Source of the DNA: PALSA-1004 sp041483135
Lineage (GTDB): Bacteria > Pseudomonadota > Gammaproteobacteria > Burkholderiales > SG8-41
Reading direction: 5' to 3'
Length of the DNA: 64,000 bases
NCBI GenBank assembly: GCA_041483135.1
Contig: JBGPFE010000008.1
Location: 1 to 64,000, forward strand
Below the pieces are notes generated by a model. The model did not search any database and was not told the DNA's origin. It saw nothing but the letters and a program-made list of their open reading frames with translations. Both the position numbers and the translations under genes were made by a program. This document shows positions 7,107 through 16,131 of this stretch, piece after piece (the stretch's first letter is position 1; each line of letters starts with the position of its first letter).

Positions 7107-8933
7107 ATGTGCGGAATCGTCGGTGCCGTCGCGAAGCGCAATGTCGTACCCATTCTGCTCGATGGGCTGAAGCGGCTTGAGTACCGCGGCTACGATTCGG
7201 CGGGAATCGCGGTCATCAACGGTACGCTGCAGCGGCTGCGCAGCGCAGGCCGCGTTGCGGAACTTGCGGCGCTCGCCGAGCAGCGGAAGTTAAGCGGCAA
7301 CATCGGCATTGCACATACGCGCTGGGCGACGCACGGCGTGCCGTCGGAGCGCAACGCGCACCCGCACGTGAGCGGCGGCATCGCGGTGGTACATAACGGC
7401 ATCATCGAGAACCACGACGCGATCCGCGCCCGGTTGCAGAAAGAGGGCTACCAGTTTGCTTCGGATACCGATACCGAGGTGATCGCGCACTTGGTCCACG
7501 CCAAGCTCAAAGAAGCCGGTGATTTGTTTGCAGCAACGCGCGCAGCAGTTGCCGAGTTGCAGGGCGCGTATGCAATTGCGATCGTCGCCGAGCGCGAACC
7601 GCAGCGCCTGGTGGTCGCGCGCATGGGCGCGCCGCTGTTGCTGGGCATCGGTAACGGCGAGAATTTTGCCGCCTCGGATGCGTCCGCGCTGCTCCAGGTC
7701 ACACGCAAGATGATCTATCTGGAAGAAGGCGATGTCGCCGACATCAAGCTCGGCGGCATCGAGATCCGCGATGCCACCGGCAAATCCGTCGAACGCAAGG
7801 TACACGTGAGCGAACTCGCCGCGGATGCGGTCGACCTCGGGCCGTACCGGCATTTCATGCAGAAGGAGATCTTCGAGCAGCCCGGGGCGGTCGCCAGCAC
7901 GCTCGAGATGGTCGCCAACGCACAGTCGATTTCGCCACAGCTATTCGGTGCTGCTGCCGAGGCGATCCTGCGCCAGATCGACAGCGTCCTGATTCTCGCG
8001 TGCGGGACCAGCTATCACGCCGGTCTCGTCGCGCGCTACTGGATAGAGGCGATTGCCGGCTTGCCGTGCAGCGTCGAGATCGCGAGCGAGTACCGCTACC
8101 GCACGTCGGTGCCGAACCCGCGCGCGCTAGTGGTCACGATTTCACAATCGGGAGAGACCGCCGATACCATCGCCGCGCTTAATCACGCGAAAAGTCTCGG
8201 CCAGGCCTGTTGCCTGACGATCTGCAACGTGCCCGAAAGCGCGCTGGTTCGGCTGTCGGATCTGCGCTTCCTGACGCGCGCCGGTCCTGAAATCGGCGTC
8301 GCTTCGACCAAGGCCTTTACCACCCAGCTGGCGGCACTCGTGCTGCTGACGCTGGTGCTCGCTAAGTTGCGCGGGCGCATCTCCGCCGAGCATGAGCGCG
8401 AGTTGATACATGCGCTGCGACATCTACCGGCCGCGCTGTCGCACGCGTTGCAGGTCGAGCCGCAGATTAAAGGTTGGGCAGCGCGCTTTGCCGGGCGCGA
8501 ACATGCGCTGTTCCTCGGGCGCGGCATTCACTACCCGATCGCGCTGGAAGGCGCGCTCAAGCTCAAGGAAATATCCTATATCCACGCCGAGGCGTATCCG
8601 GCCGGCGAACTCAAGCACGGGCCGCTGGCGCTGGTCGACAGCAATATGCCGGTGGTGGCAATCGCGCCTCGCGACGCGCTGCTCGAAAAGCTCAAATCGA
8701 ACATGCAGGAAGTGCGCGCGCGCGGCGGCGAGTTGTACGTGCTGGCCGACCAGGACGCGAATATCAAGTCGAGCGACGGCGTACACGTGATTACGCTCAC
8801 CGACCATGCCGGCATTCTGAGCCCGATCCTGCATACCATTCCGCTGCAGTTGCTCGCGTATCACGCCGCACTCGCGCGCGGCAACGACGTGGATAAACCG
8901 CGTAATCTCGCGAAATCGGTGACGGTCGAGTAA
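7107..8933 (+). CDS. glmS: Glutamine--fructose-6-phosphate aminotransferase (isomerizing)
   Basis: First committed step of amino-sugar synthesis: fructose-6-phosphate plus glutamine to glucosamine-6-phosphate. MCGIVGAV places the catalytic Cys directly after the initiator Met, so the start at 7107 is certain. The glutaminase domain (to about residue 240) has the HTRWATHG and HNGIIEN motifs. Two SIS domains follow (ACGTSYHAG; ISQSGETADT; FLGRGIHYPIALEGALKLKEISYIHAEAY, abbreviated), ending with the KSVTVE tail essential to the family. 608 residues, full length. No glmS ribozyme is present in the 13 bp gap from glmU. Confidence 0.97.
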   Translation: MCGIVGAVAKRNVVPILLDGLKRLEYRGYDSAGIAVINGTLQRLRSAGRVAELAALAEQRKLSGNIGIAHTRWATHGVPSERNAHPHVSGGIAVVHNGIIENHDAIRARLQKEGYQFASDTDTEVIAHLVHAKLKEAGDLFAATRAAVAELQGAYAIAIVAEREPQRLVVARMGAPLLLGIGNGENFAASDASALLQVTRKMIYLEEGDVADIKLGGIEIRDATGKSVERKVHVSELAADAVDLGPYRHFMQKEIFEQPGAVASTLEMVANAQSISPQLFGAAAEAILRQIDSVLILACGTSYHAGLVARYWIEAIAGLPCSVEIASEYRYRTSVPNPRALVVTISQSGETADTIAALNHAKSLGQACCLTICNVPESALVRLSDLRFLTRAGPEIGVASTKAFTTQLAALVLLTLVLAKLRGRISAEHERELIHALRHLPAALSHALQVEPQIKGWAARFAGREHALFLGRGIHYPIALEGALKLKEISYIHAEAYPAGELKHGPLALVDSNMPVVAIAPRDALLEKLKSNMQEVRARGGELYVLADQDANIKSSDGVHVITLTDHAGILSPILHTIPLQLLAYHAALARGNDVDKPRNLAKSVTVE

Positions 8934-8940
8934 CGCGCGC

Positions 8941-9702
8941 CTAGTTATCGCGCCGCGGCTTGCGCGGCGCGTTGCCGAACAGTCGATCGTAAAGCCAGTT
9001 CGGGCCCACGCGCAGGATGCGCGCGACTATCGCCATCTGCCATGGGATTACGGCATATGTTTTGCCGCGGTCTATGATGCCGGCAATTTTGCGCGCGGCG
9101 GCATCGGCGCTCAGCAGGAACGGCATCGGGTAGGGGTTCTGCGCCGTCATTGCCGTGGCGATGTAACCCGGGCAGACGGTGATCACTTTGACGCCGCTGC
9201 CGCGCAACTCGACGCGCAGGCTTTCGAGATACGAGATCGCCGCCGCCTTCGATGCCGAATAGGCTGCGGCGCCGGGCAACCCGCGGTAGCCGGCAATGCT
9301 CGCAATTCCTACCAGAGCCCCGTGTCCAGCCGCCCGCATTGCGGCAAGAAATGGCTGAAAAGTCTTGACGATGCCAACCACGTTGACATCGATCACATCC
9401 TGGAACGCAGGTATGTCCCCGGCAAACTCGGTCAGTGTGCCTGTGCTGATGCCGGCATTGGCAATTACGATGTCAGGGCTGCCGTGACGTGAGATGAAAT
9501 CGGCCGCGGCGGCTTGCAGCGCCGGAGCGTCGCGCACGTCGACGGGGTAAACATGAACAGGGACGGATAATTGAGCGGCCAGTTGCGTGAGCCCGGCCCG
9601 GCGTCGCGCGATCAGGCCTAGCGCAGCACCGCGCCGCGCATAATGTTGTGCCAGCGCAGCGCCGATGCCGCTCGAGGCACCGGTGATAATCACGCGCTGC
9701 AT
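8941..9702 (-). CDS. Short-chain dehydrogenase/reductase
   Basis: NAD(P)-dependent SDR of 253 residues; the substrate is not predictable. The N-terminal cofactor motif is TGASSGIGAAL, NAG occurs at IANAGIS, and the catalytic Ser-Tyr-Lys triad is seen as GIASIAGYRG then YSASKAA. The C-terminal segment (PWQMAIVARILRVGPNWLYDRLF) is hydrophobic and suggests membrane association, as in the YdfG/SDR-type proteins often found next to dsbA in Betaproteobacteria. It converges on glmS with only 7 bp between stop codons and no visible terminator. It lies downstream of the two dsbA genes on the same strand. Confidence 0.85.
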   Translation of the reverse strand: MQRVIITGASSGIGAALAQHYARRGAALGLIARRRAGLTQLAAQLSVPVHVYPVDVRDAPALQAAAADFISRHGSPDIVIANAGISTGTLTEFAGDIPAFQDVIDVNVVGIVKTFQPFLAAMRAAGHGALVGIASIAGYRGLPGAAAYSASKAAAISYLESLRVELRGSGVKVITVCPGYIATAMTAQNPYPMPFLLSADAAARKIAGIIDRGKTYAVIPWQMAIVARILRVGPNWLYDRLFGNAPRKPRRDN

Positions 9703-9759
9703 GGGTCCGCTGTTGACGGAGTGTAAGGCTGCGGGGGCAGGCGCCGCGAGCGGCGGGCG

Positions 9760-10419
9760 CTATTTGCCGCTTTTCTGAAGCCGATCCTGGCGCGCGAGAC
9801 GGATCAAGCCGTCGAGCACCGGAATTATGGCCCCCACACTGGGGGTCATGCTGGTCGAGGTCAGATAGCGGCCGTCGACGACGAGCGAGGGTGTCCCCTG
9901 GATGTCGTAATTCTTGGTCAGGTCTTTGGCGCGCTGTATTTTCTGCGCCATATCCGGCGCGTTATAGGCAGCCAGCCACTTCTCGCGGTCTATGCCGTGC
10001 TTGGTCGCCCACTCCAGCATCACGTCGGGCTTGCTCATGTACAAGTCCTCGACGTGATAGCCGTGATAGACCGCCAGCTGCAGTCGCTCCACTTCGCTCA
10101 GCGTTTCCAGTGCGTAGTAAATCCGCGCATGAGGCCCCCAGTTGTCGTGGCGAACCACCGGCATGCGTCGCAGCACGACGTCAGCGGGCATATTCTTGCG
10201 CCAGCGCTCGAGGTGGGGTTGCATCTCATTGCAATAGGGGCAGCCGTACCAGAAAAAATCGATGACCTCGATCTTGTCGCCGCTTGCCACCGGCTGCTGC
10301 GGAATCACGCGGTAATCGACGTCGCGCTTTATCTGCTGCGCCGCTGCAGGCAGCGCGAGGGCTGTGAGCGCGAGGCAACACAGGACAAGCCGGATGAAGA
10401 TATGAGCACGTTTTAGCAT
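9760..10419 (-). CDS. DsbA-family thiol:disulfide interchange protein (second copy)
   Basis: Periplasmic thioredoxin-fold oxidoreductase, 219 residues. Signal peptide at residues 1-27 (hydrophobic LVLCCLALTALALPAAA, cleavage before QQIK). The active site is FFWYGCPYC (Cys60 and Cys63), and the cis-proline loop is QGTPSL. The CPYC dipeptide differs from the CPHC of the upstream paralogue, which is expected to shift redox potential, so the two may not be equivalent. It begins 3 bp after the stop of the first dsbA gene, so they are co-transcribed. The pair is most simply a tandem duplication followed by divergence. Confidence 0.88.
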   Translation of the reverse strand: MLKRAHIFIRLVLCCLALTALALPAAAQQIKRDVDYRVIPQQPVASGDKIEVIDFFWYGCPYCNEMQPHLERWRKNMPADVVLRRMPVVRHDNWGPHARIYYALETLSEVERLQLAVYHGYHVEDLYMSKPDVMLEWATKHGIDREKWLAAYNAPDMAQKIQRAKDLTKNYDIQGTPSLVVDGRYLTSTSMTPSVGAIIPVLDGLIRLARQDRLQKSGK

Positions 10420-10422
10420 GGT

Positions 10423-11112
10423 CTATTTTTTCCCGCCACGGTCTTTGCGCGCCTGCGCGATCAACTGGTCGACCACCTGAAAGAAGCGGTCATAGTTGAC
10501 GCTATTGTCGGAGTTGAGCGTCATCGAGGGCGAGGTCAGATACTTGCCGTTGACGGTCAGCGCCGGCGTGCCCGAGACATCGTAGTTGCGCGTCATGTCC
10601 TCCGAGCGCTTGACGCGGTTGCTCACCGCAAACGAACTGGAGGTGTCGAGAAATTTCTGCTTGTCGACGCCTTTGCTCGCCAGCCAATCCGCGATCGCGC
10701 GCGGGTCGGTGACCAGTCCACGCTGCTTGTTCTGGTCTTTTTCCTCATGGATCGCCGTGAAGATCGCGTCGTGATACTTGCCAACGAGGCCCATGGCGTC
10801 GAGCGCATAGTACGTGCGCGTCAGCGGTTCCCACGTGGGGGCGCCGAACGTACCCGGAACGTAACGGAATTCAACGTCGGCTGGCTTGCGCTTGAGCCAG
10901 GTCTTGAGCGGCGGCTCGAGGTGGTAGCAATGCGGACAACCGTACCAGAAAAACTCGAGCACTTCGATTTTCTTGCCGCTGTCGGTCGGCTGCGGCGGGC
11001 TGATCAGCGTGTAATCGCGGCCGGCCACCAGCGGCTGCGCCGCGCTGCTGCTGCCGGTGGCCAGCAGCGTCAGCAGCACGGCGAAATAGCCCAATCGTTT
11101 CAACAGATTCAT
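10423..11112 (-). CDS. dsbA: Thiol:disulfide interchange protein DsbA
   Basis: Periplasmic oxidase that introduces disulfides into exported proteins such as LptD. 229 residues with a signal peptide (residues 1-24, FAVLLTLLATGSSSA), active site FFWYGCPHC (Cys59, Cys62) and cis-Pro loop SGTPAL. The CPHC dipeptide is that of classical DsbA. The open frame extends well upstream, but that part overlaps the SPOR gene in another frame; ATG at 11112 gives a proper signal peptide. It sits directly behind the SPOR-domain gene and argS, the usual betaproteobacterial order. Confidence 0.93.
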   Translation of the reverse strand: MNLLKRLGYFAVLLTLLATGSSSAAQPLVAGRDYTLISPPQPTDSGKKIEVLEFFWYGCPHCYHLEPPLKTWLKRKPADVEFRYVPGTFGAPTWEPLTRTYYALDAMGLVGKYHDAIFTAIHEEKDQNKQRGLVTDPRAIADWLASKGVDKQKFLDTSSSFAVSNRVKRSEDMTRNYDVSGTPALTVNGKYLTSPSMTLNSDNSVNYDRFFQVVDQLIAQARKDRGGKK

Positions 11113-11129
11113 CGCGTCTCCCGTGCTGG

Positions 11130-11738
11130 TTATTTGGCAGGTTGCGCCGGCGCTTCGCGAACCTTGATTAGAGTGGTCTCGATACCGTTTTGTTGCAGGG
11201 TATCGCGCGCGCGGTTGAGGTCTTCGATCGCAGTATAAGGGCCAACGCGCACGCGGTGCCAGACCCCCTTGTCGGGCAGCGTGGTGGTTTGGACTGTCGC
11301 CTCCACGCCGAGCAGCGCAAGCCGGGCCTTCAGGTTGTCGGCATCGGGCGCATTTTGAAACGCGCCGGCCTGCAGGAAAAACGCCTCCTTGGCCTGCGCG
11401 GTTAACGGTTTTTGCTGCGCTTCCTTGAACTGCTGTTCGGTGACCGGCTCTTCCGAGCCGGGCAGGATTTTGTAGAAATCGAAACGCGGCTTGCCGTCGG
11501 GCGCCTTGGCCGCCTGGTCGTCGGCCTTGGCCAGGTCGGCGCCTTTCAACGGCTCGCTTTTGGACGGCGGAACGGCACGGTTGACGAACGGCGTCGGCAT
11601 CTTGTTGATGTACCACGCCACCGCGAGCGCAATGCCGAGACCGAGCACCAGCCCGATCAGGATGCCGATCAGTAGCGAGCCGGCGCCGCCCTTGTCACCG
11701 CCCGATTTTTTGTGCGGTCCCTTGTAGTCCTTGCTCAT
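11130..11738 (-). CDS. SPOR-domain protein (FtsN-like)
   Basis: Membrane-anchored protein of 202 residues with a short basic Lys/Gly-rich cytoplasmic N-terminus. One transmembrane helix lies around residues 20-44 (SLLIGILIGLVLGLGIALAV), followed by a Pro/Lys/Ala-rich linker. A C-terminal SPOR domain (about 118-195) has the FFLQAGAF, NLKARLALLG and YRVRVGP-type motifs (here WHRVRVGPY). SPOR domains bind denuded septal glycan, so a role in cell division as the FtsN of this lineage is likely but not proven. It lies 9 bp after argS and 17 bp before dsbA. Confidence 0.85.
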   Translation of the reverse strand: MSKDYKGPHKKSGGDKGGAGSLLIGILIGLVLGLGIALAVAWYINKMPTPFVNRAVPPSKSEPLKGADLAKADDQAAKAPDGKPRFDFYKILPGSEEPVTEQQFKEAQQKPLTAQAKEAFFLQAGAFQNAPDADNLKARLALLGVEATVQTTTLPDKGVWHRVRVGPYTAIEDLNRARDTLQQNGIETTLIKVREAPAQPAK

Positions 11739-11747
11739 AACGGAATC

Positions 11748-13493
11748 TTACATTTTTTCCGGCGCCGAGACACCCAGCAGCGCAAGCCCGTTGCGCAACG
11801 CATGCCGGATCGCGACGACCAACGCCAGCCGCGCGAGCTTGACCGCTTCCTCCGGCACCAGCACGCGCGTGGCATTGTAGTAACTGTGAAATTCAGCGGC
11901 GAGATCCCTCAGATAGAACGCGATCAGATGCGGCGACAGTTCGCGCGCCGAGTTTTCCACCACCACCGGATACTCCATCAACCGCGACAGCAGCGCGACC
12001 TCTTGCTCGTTGGTCAGCGATGACGGATCGGCCACGGCAAGGCTGGCGGCATCCCCGCCCCACTGTTCGAGCACACTGCAGACTCGAGCGTGCGCATACT
12101 GCACGTAGTAGACCGGGTTGTCGTTACTTTGCGATTTGGCGAGATCGAGATCGAAATCGAGATGCTGATCGCTCTTGCGCAGCACGTAGAAAAAACGCGC
12201 CGCATCGTTACCAACCTCCCGGCGCAGCTCGCGCAGCGTGACGAACTCGCCGGCGCGCGTCGACATCGGCACTTTTGTGCCGGCGCGGTAGAGCACGGCG
12301 AACTGCACCAGCGCGATGGTCAGCTGCCCGGGGTTGGCGCCGAGCGCGGCGAGCGCGCCTTTGACTCGCAGCATATAGCCATGATGATCGGCGCCCCACA
12401 CGTCGATCACGAGGTCGAAGCCGCGCTCGATTTTGTCGAGATGGTAGGCAATGTCGGAAGCAAAATAGGTGTATTGGCCGTTTTCGCGCTGCACAACGCG
12501 ATCCTTCTCGTCGCCGAACGCGGTCGAGCGGAACCAGGTCGCGCCATCCTCGACGTAGAGGCGCCCGGCAGCGTCGAGCTGCGCGACCGCCCGCGCGACT
12601 TTGCCCGAGTCGTATAACGACTGTTCCGAGTACCAGCAATCAAAGCTGACGCCGAATTCAGTGAGATCGTCGCGGCAATCGGCGAGTTGCGCGTGAAGTG
12701 CGTGGCGGTGGATTGCCGTGTAATCGTCGGCCAGCAGTTGTTTGGCGTTGTCGATCAAACGATCGAGATGGGCCTCGGCGTCCCGGCTCGCATCGACCGT
12801 GCCGGCGATCACTGCCGCCGCCTCGCGCAGATAGCGCTTGCCGTCGTGAGCGAGCAGGTCTCGCGCCATCATGCGCACGTAATCGCCCTGATAGGCGTTG
12901 GCAGGAAAGGGCACATCGCAGCCGGCAAGTTCGAGATAGCGCAGCCAGGTCGACAGCGCGAGGATGTCCATCTGCCGGCCGGCGTCGTTGACATAGTATT
13001 CGCGCGTGACCTTAAAACCGGCGGCGTCGAGCACATTGGCAAGGCTAGCGCCAAAAGCTGCCCCGCGGCCGTGGCCAACGTGCAGCGGCCCGGTCGGGTT
13101 GGCGGAGACGAACTCGACCTGAACTTTTTTGTGCCGGCCGGTGCTGCTGCGGCCATAGTCGATTCCTTGCGCGAGAATGTGCGGCACGACCGCGCGTTTG
13201 GTCGCGGGCTTGAGAAAGACGTTAATGAAACCCGCACCAGCGACTTCAGCCTTGGCGACGAATGGAGATGCCGGCAGTGCGTCAATCAGCGCGGCGGCGA
13301 TGTCGCGCGGGTTGCGCTTGATAGATTTCGCCAGCTGCATGGCGACATTGCATGCATAATCGCCGTGCTGCGCCTGTTTCGGGCGCTCGATGACGATCGC
13401 CACGCCGGTCTGCTCGGGCGCGACCGCAGCAAGCCCCGCTTCGAACAAGCCCGCAATATGCGCACGTAATTCAGGAAATGCCTGGGCCGCCAT
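11748..13493 (-). CDS. argS: Arginyl-tRNA synthetase
   Basis: Class I synthetase charging tRNA-Arg. 581 residues, the normal length. The N-terminal Add-1 domain (QHGDYACNVAMQLAK) precedes the HIGH-type motif in SANPTGPLHVGHGRGA. A degenerate KMSKS equivalent is near TKVPMSTRAGEFVTL, and the C-terminal anticodon-binding domain ends near RHALRNGLALLGVSAPEKM, as typical. ATG at 13493. It starts a same-strand run argS-SPOR-dsbA-dsbA-SDR and is separated by 99 bp from priA upstream. Confidence 0.96.
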   Translation of the reverse strand: MAAQAFPELRAHIAGLFEAGLAAVAPEQTGVAIVIERPKQAQHGDYACNVAMQLAKSIKRNPRDIAAALIDALPASPFVAKAEVAGAGFINVFLKPATKRAVVPHILAQGIDYGRSSTGRHKKVQVEFVSANPTGPLHVGHGRGAAFGASLANVLDAAGFKVTREYYVNDAGRQMDILALSTWLRYLELAGCDVPFPANAYQGDYVRMMARDLLAHDGKRYLREAAAVIAGTVDASRDAEAHLDRLIDNAKQLLADDYTAIHRHALHAQLADCRDDLTEFGVSFDCWYSEQSLYDSGKVARAVAQLDAAGRLYVEDGATWFRSTAFGDEKDRVVQRENGQYTYFASDIAYHLDKIERGFDLVIDVWGADHHGYMLRVKGALAALGANPGQLTIALVQFAVLYRAGTKVPMSTRAGEFVTLRELRREVGNDAARFFYVLRKSDQHLDFDLDLAKSQSNDNPVYYVQYAHARVCSVLEQWGGDAASLAVADPSSLTNEQEVALLSRLMEYPVVVENSARELSPHLIAFYLRDLAAEFHSYYNATRVLVPEEAVKLARLALVVAIRHALRNGLALLGVSAPEKM

Positions 13494-13592
13494 GTTTTAT
13501 CGTCAAACTCCGATCATGCAGATGTGCCATCGCCGCCGTATGCCGAGTAAAAAACCGTGAATTTTAGCATGTAGCGCCGCGTGAGCCGTGTA

Positions 13593-15788
13593 TTACAACT
13601 CGAGCGGGTCGACGTCGATCGACCAGCGCACTTTACGCTCCATGGCGGCATCGAGACAGGTACGCCACTCGCGCAAAAAAGCGTGCAGCGCAGTGCGCGA
13701 GCGTGCCTGCACCGTCAGCTGTGCGCGCTCGAGACCGGCAAGGCGGGTTAGGCCGGCGGGCACCGGGTCATAGACAGTGACTGTACTGGTGATTCCGGCG
13801 GCCCGGAGAGCAGCGCGGGCCAGGAAGCCGAGCGCGTGTTCGAGTCGCGGCGCCTCGGCGCGCAGCAGCGCCTGATGCACAAACGGCGGGAAGCCCGCCT
13901 GCCGGCGTTCCGCCAGCAGCTCTTGGGCGTAAGCCGGATAATCGTGGCGACGCAGCGCCTGATACAGCGGGTGGGCCGGGAATTCGGTCTGGATCAGCAC
14001 CCGGCCGCGGCTCGTGCCGCGCCCGGCGCGGCCCGCGACCTGCGTCAGGCGCGCGAACAGGCGCTCGCCGGCACGAAAATCCGTGCTGTATAGCGAGCTG
14101 TCGGCATTAATCACACCGACCAGGTTGAGCTGCGGGAAGTCGTGACCCTTGGCGAGAATCTGCGTGCCGACCAGGATATCGACTTCCTGTGCGTGGATCT
14201 GCCGGCGCATTTCGTTCCAGGCGTGCTTGCGGCGCGTGCTGTCGCGGTCGACGCGCAGGACGCGCGCGGCGGGAAATATGCGCGCCAGCGTGCTTTCGAT
14301 GCGCTGCGTGCCCTGTCCCAACGGCAACAGGTCCTGGTTGCCGCACTGCGGGCACGCGGCGGGAATGAGCTCCTGGTGGCCGCAGTGATGGCAGCGCAGG
14401 CGCTGTTCCTTGAGATGCAGTACCAGCTTCGCCGAGCAGCGGTGACAACCCGAAGTCCAGCCGCAGCTCCGGCACATCAGCACTGGCGCGTAGCCGCGGC
14501 GGTTGATGAAGACCAGGCTTTGCTCGCCGCGCTTCATGGTCGCGTGCACGGCGCTGAGCAGCGTTTGCGACAGGCCGTCGATGAGCGGCTCGCGCCGCGT
14601 GTCGACACACTCGATGTCCGGGGGCATTGCATTGATGCGTTGCGTCAGCGTCAACATCCGGTAGCTGCCGCTGAGCGCCTTATGATAGGTTTCTAATGCG
14701 GGCGTTGCCGATCCAAGCACGACCGGGATCTCGCGCTGATTGCCGCGCACCAGCGCGAGATCTCTCGCCGAGTAGCGCAACCCGTCCGTTTGCTTGAACG
14801 AAGCATCGTTCTCCTCATCGACGACGATCAGGCCGAGTTTGGGCAGCGGGGTGAATACCGCGAGCCGCGTGCCGAGTACGATGCCGGCAGTGCCGGACTG
14901 CGCCGCGAGCCAACCCTGTAAGCGCTCGCTCTCGTTGAGGCCGCTGTGCAGCGCCACCAGCGTGGTGTCAGGAAAGCGCGCGCGCACGAGCGATTCAAGT
15001 TGTGGGGTCAGGTTGATTTCGGGCACTAGCAGCAATACCTGCTGGCCGCGAGCGAGGCCGAGGGCGATCAGCTGCATATAAATCTCGCTCTTGCCGCTGC
15101 CGGTGACACCAAGCAGCAGCCAGGGCGTAAACCCGTCACCAGCACCGCGCACACTGTCGACGGCAGTGCGTTGTTCGTCGGTCAACGCCGGTCCCTGTGC
15201 GAACTGCGGCGCAGCAATGGGTGCGGGCGGCGCCACGCGCGTAGCCGCGACACGCTCTATCCAGCCGAGTTCAACCATGGTTTTCAATGCCGCCGGCGCG
15301 CGCGGTGCAACCGCGTGCAGCGCCGCGACGCCAACGCTCTCGTCAGTCGTGCGTAACAGGCGCAGTAATTCGCGCTTGATCGTCGCGCGCCGCGGCAATG
15401 TCGCGGGCTCGACGGCGCACCCGGCCGCAGTCAATCGATAACGGGAGGCCGACTCGATTTTGACCGGCTGCCGCCGCCGCAGCCTCGCCGGTAGTGCGTT
15501 CATCACTACCTCGCCGAGCGGGTGGTGGTAGTAATCGCTGCAGAATTTAAGCAGCGCCAGGACATCAGCCGGCAGGGGCGGCACATCGCGCAGAATGCTC
15601 AACACGCTGCGCACGCGCTGCGGCGGCAGCGACGTCGTGCGCGCGAGTTCGATGATCACGCCGACGGCTATTTTTTTGCCGAACGGCACCAGCACCCGCC
15701 TGCCGATGTCATCGCCGGTCGCTGCTGCGGCGCGATAGTCGAACAAAGTAGGCACAGGCACGTCGAGCGCGACGCGGGCAAAATTCAT
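13593..15788 (-). CDS. priA: Primosomal protein N' (replication restart helicase)
   Basis: Superfamily 2 3'-5' DNA helicase that reloads the replisome at stalled forks. 731 residues. The N-terminal 3'BD domain begins MNFARVALDVPVPTLFDYR, Walker A is GVTGSGKSEIY, and two zinc-binding clusters supply eight cysteines (CRSCGWTSGCHRC and CHHCGHQ...CPQCGNQ). The helicase motif is VGTQILAKGHDFPQ. The Walker B box reads DEEN rather than the DEEH of E. coli PriA; the family varies here. The upstream 343 bp gap contains a perfect DnaA box. Confidence 0.96.
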   Translation of the reverse strand: MNFARVALDVPVPTLFDYRAAAATGDDIGRRVLVPFGKKIAVGVIIELARTTSLPPQRVRSVLSILRDVPPLPADVLALLKFCSDYYHHPLGEVVMNALPARLRRRQPVKIESASRYRLTAAGCAVEPATLPRRATIKRELLRLLRTTDESVGVAALHAVAPRAPAALKTMVELGWIERVAATRVAPPAPIAAPQFAQGPALTDEQRTAVDSVRGAGDGFTPWLLLGVTGSGKSEIYMQLIALGLARGQQVLLLVPEINLTPQLESLVRARFPDTTLVALHSGLNESERLQGWLAAQSGTAGIVLGTRLAVFTPLPKLGLIVVDEENDASFKQTDGLRYSARDLALVRGNQREIPVVLGSATPALETYHKALSGSYRMLTLTQRINAMPPDIECVDTRREPLIDGLSQTLLSAVHATMKRGEQSLVFINRRGYAPVLMCRSCGWTSGCHRCSAKLVLHLKEQRLRCHHCGHQELIPAACPQCGNQDLLPLGQGTQRIESTLARIFPAARVLRVDRDSTRRKHAWNEMRRQIHAQEVDILVGTQILAKGHDFPQLNLVGVINADSSLYSTDFRAGERLFARLTQVAGRAGRGTSRGRVLIQTEFPAHPLYQALRRHDYPAYAQELLAERRQAGFPPFVHQALLRAEAPRLEHALGFLARAALRAAGITSTVTVYDPVPAGLTRLAGLERAQLTVQARSRTALHAFLREWRTCLDAAMERKVRWSIDVDPLEL

Positions 15789-15897
15789 GGATCGGCGTGA
15801 TACAAGGCGGGCGGGTTAGCGGAAATCGCTCGAGTCAATTCTCAATATTTTCGACAAATGTTTTATTGGACAGGGGTTTTTTCTTGCTCACGGCACC

Positions 15898-15906
15898 TGT
15901 GGATAA
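15898..15906 (-). promoter_or_regulatory. Perfect DnaA box
   Basis: TGTGGATAA on the plus strand, i.e. TTATCCACA on the minus strand, is an exact match to the consensus 9-mer. A related TGTGCATAA (one mismatch) occurs at 16078-16086, 180 bp away. Exact boxes are expected by chance about once per 130 kb per window-scale search of both strands at even base composition, and more rarely at high GC. Confidence 0.6.
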
Positions 15907-16077
15907 CATTGTTGATTAAATTTAGAGCAGGTCTGCACGCACGCCGACCGGTGACAGGCTGATTTTCTTGGGTTTTTCGTTTTACAGGGTAAAACCATAA
16001 ATAAATCAATATATTACTCGCATAGACCCATAAGAAACCACGGTGTTGCGCCAAGGCCCCTACCCGCAAAGCCTTGC

Positions 16078-16086
16078 TGTGCATAA
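16078..16086 (-). promoter_or_regulatory. Near-consensus DnaA box
   Basis: TGTGCATAA differs from the consensus complement TGTGGATAA at one base. It is reported only because it shares the hemE-priA gap with the perfect box; alone it would not be called. Confidence 0.3.
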
Positions 16087-16131
16087 GTTTGCAGGCGGGA
16101 AGCCGTGCAAAGCCAGAATGGGCGCGGGTTT

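Larger units (their letters stand above)
15789..16131. other. AT-rich gap between hemE and priA with DnaA-box sequences
   Basis: 343 bp without a convincing gene, clearly richer in A/T than its surroundings, especially around 15960-16020. It holds one perfect DnaA box and one with a single mismatch. A 73-codon open frame (15863-16084, minus) has no family features and is rejected. The promoter of priA should lie here. Confidence 0.6.

Noticed and set aside
10424..11616. dsbA frame extended to 397 codons
   Set aside because: The upstream part is a shadow of the SPOR gene; ATG 11112 gives a normal signal peptide.
15863..16084. 73-codon minus-strand frame in the hemE-priA gap
   Set aside because: No ribosome site, no recognisable protein features, and composition follows the local A/T-rich DNA.
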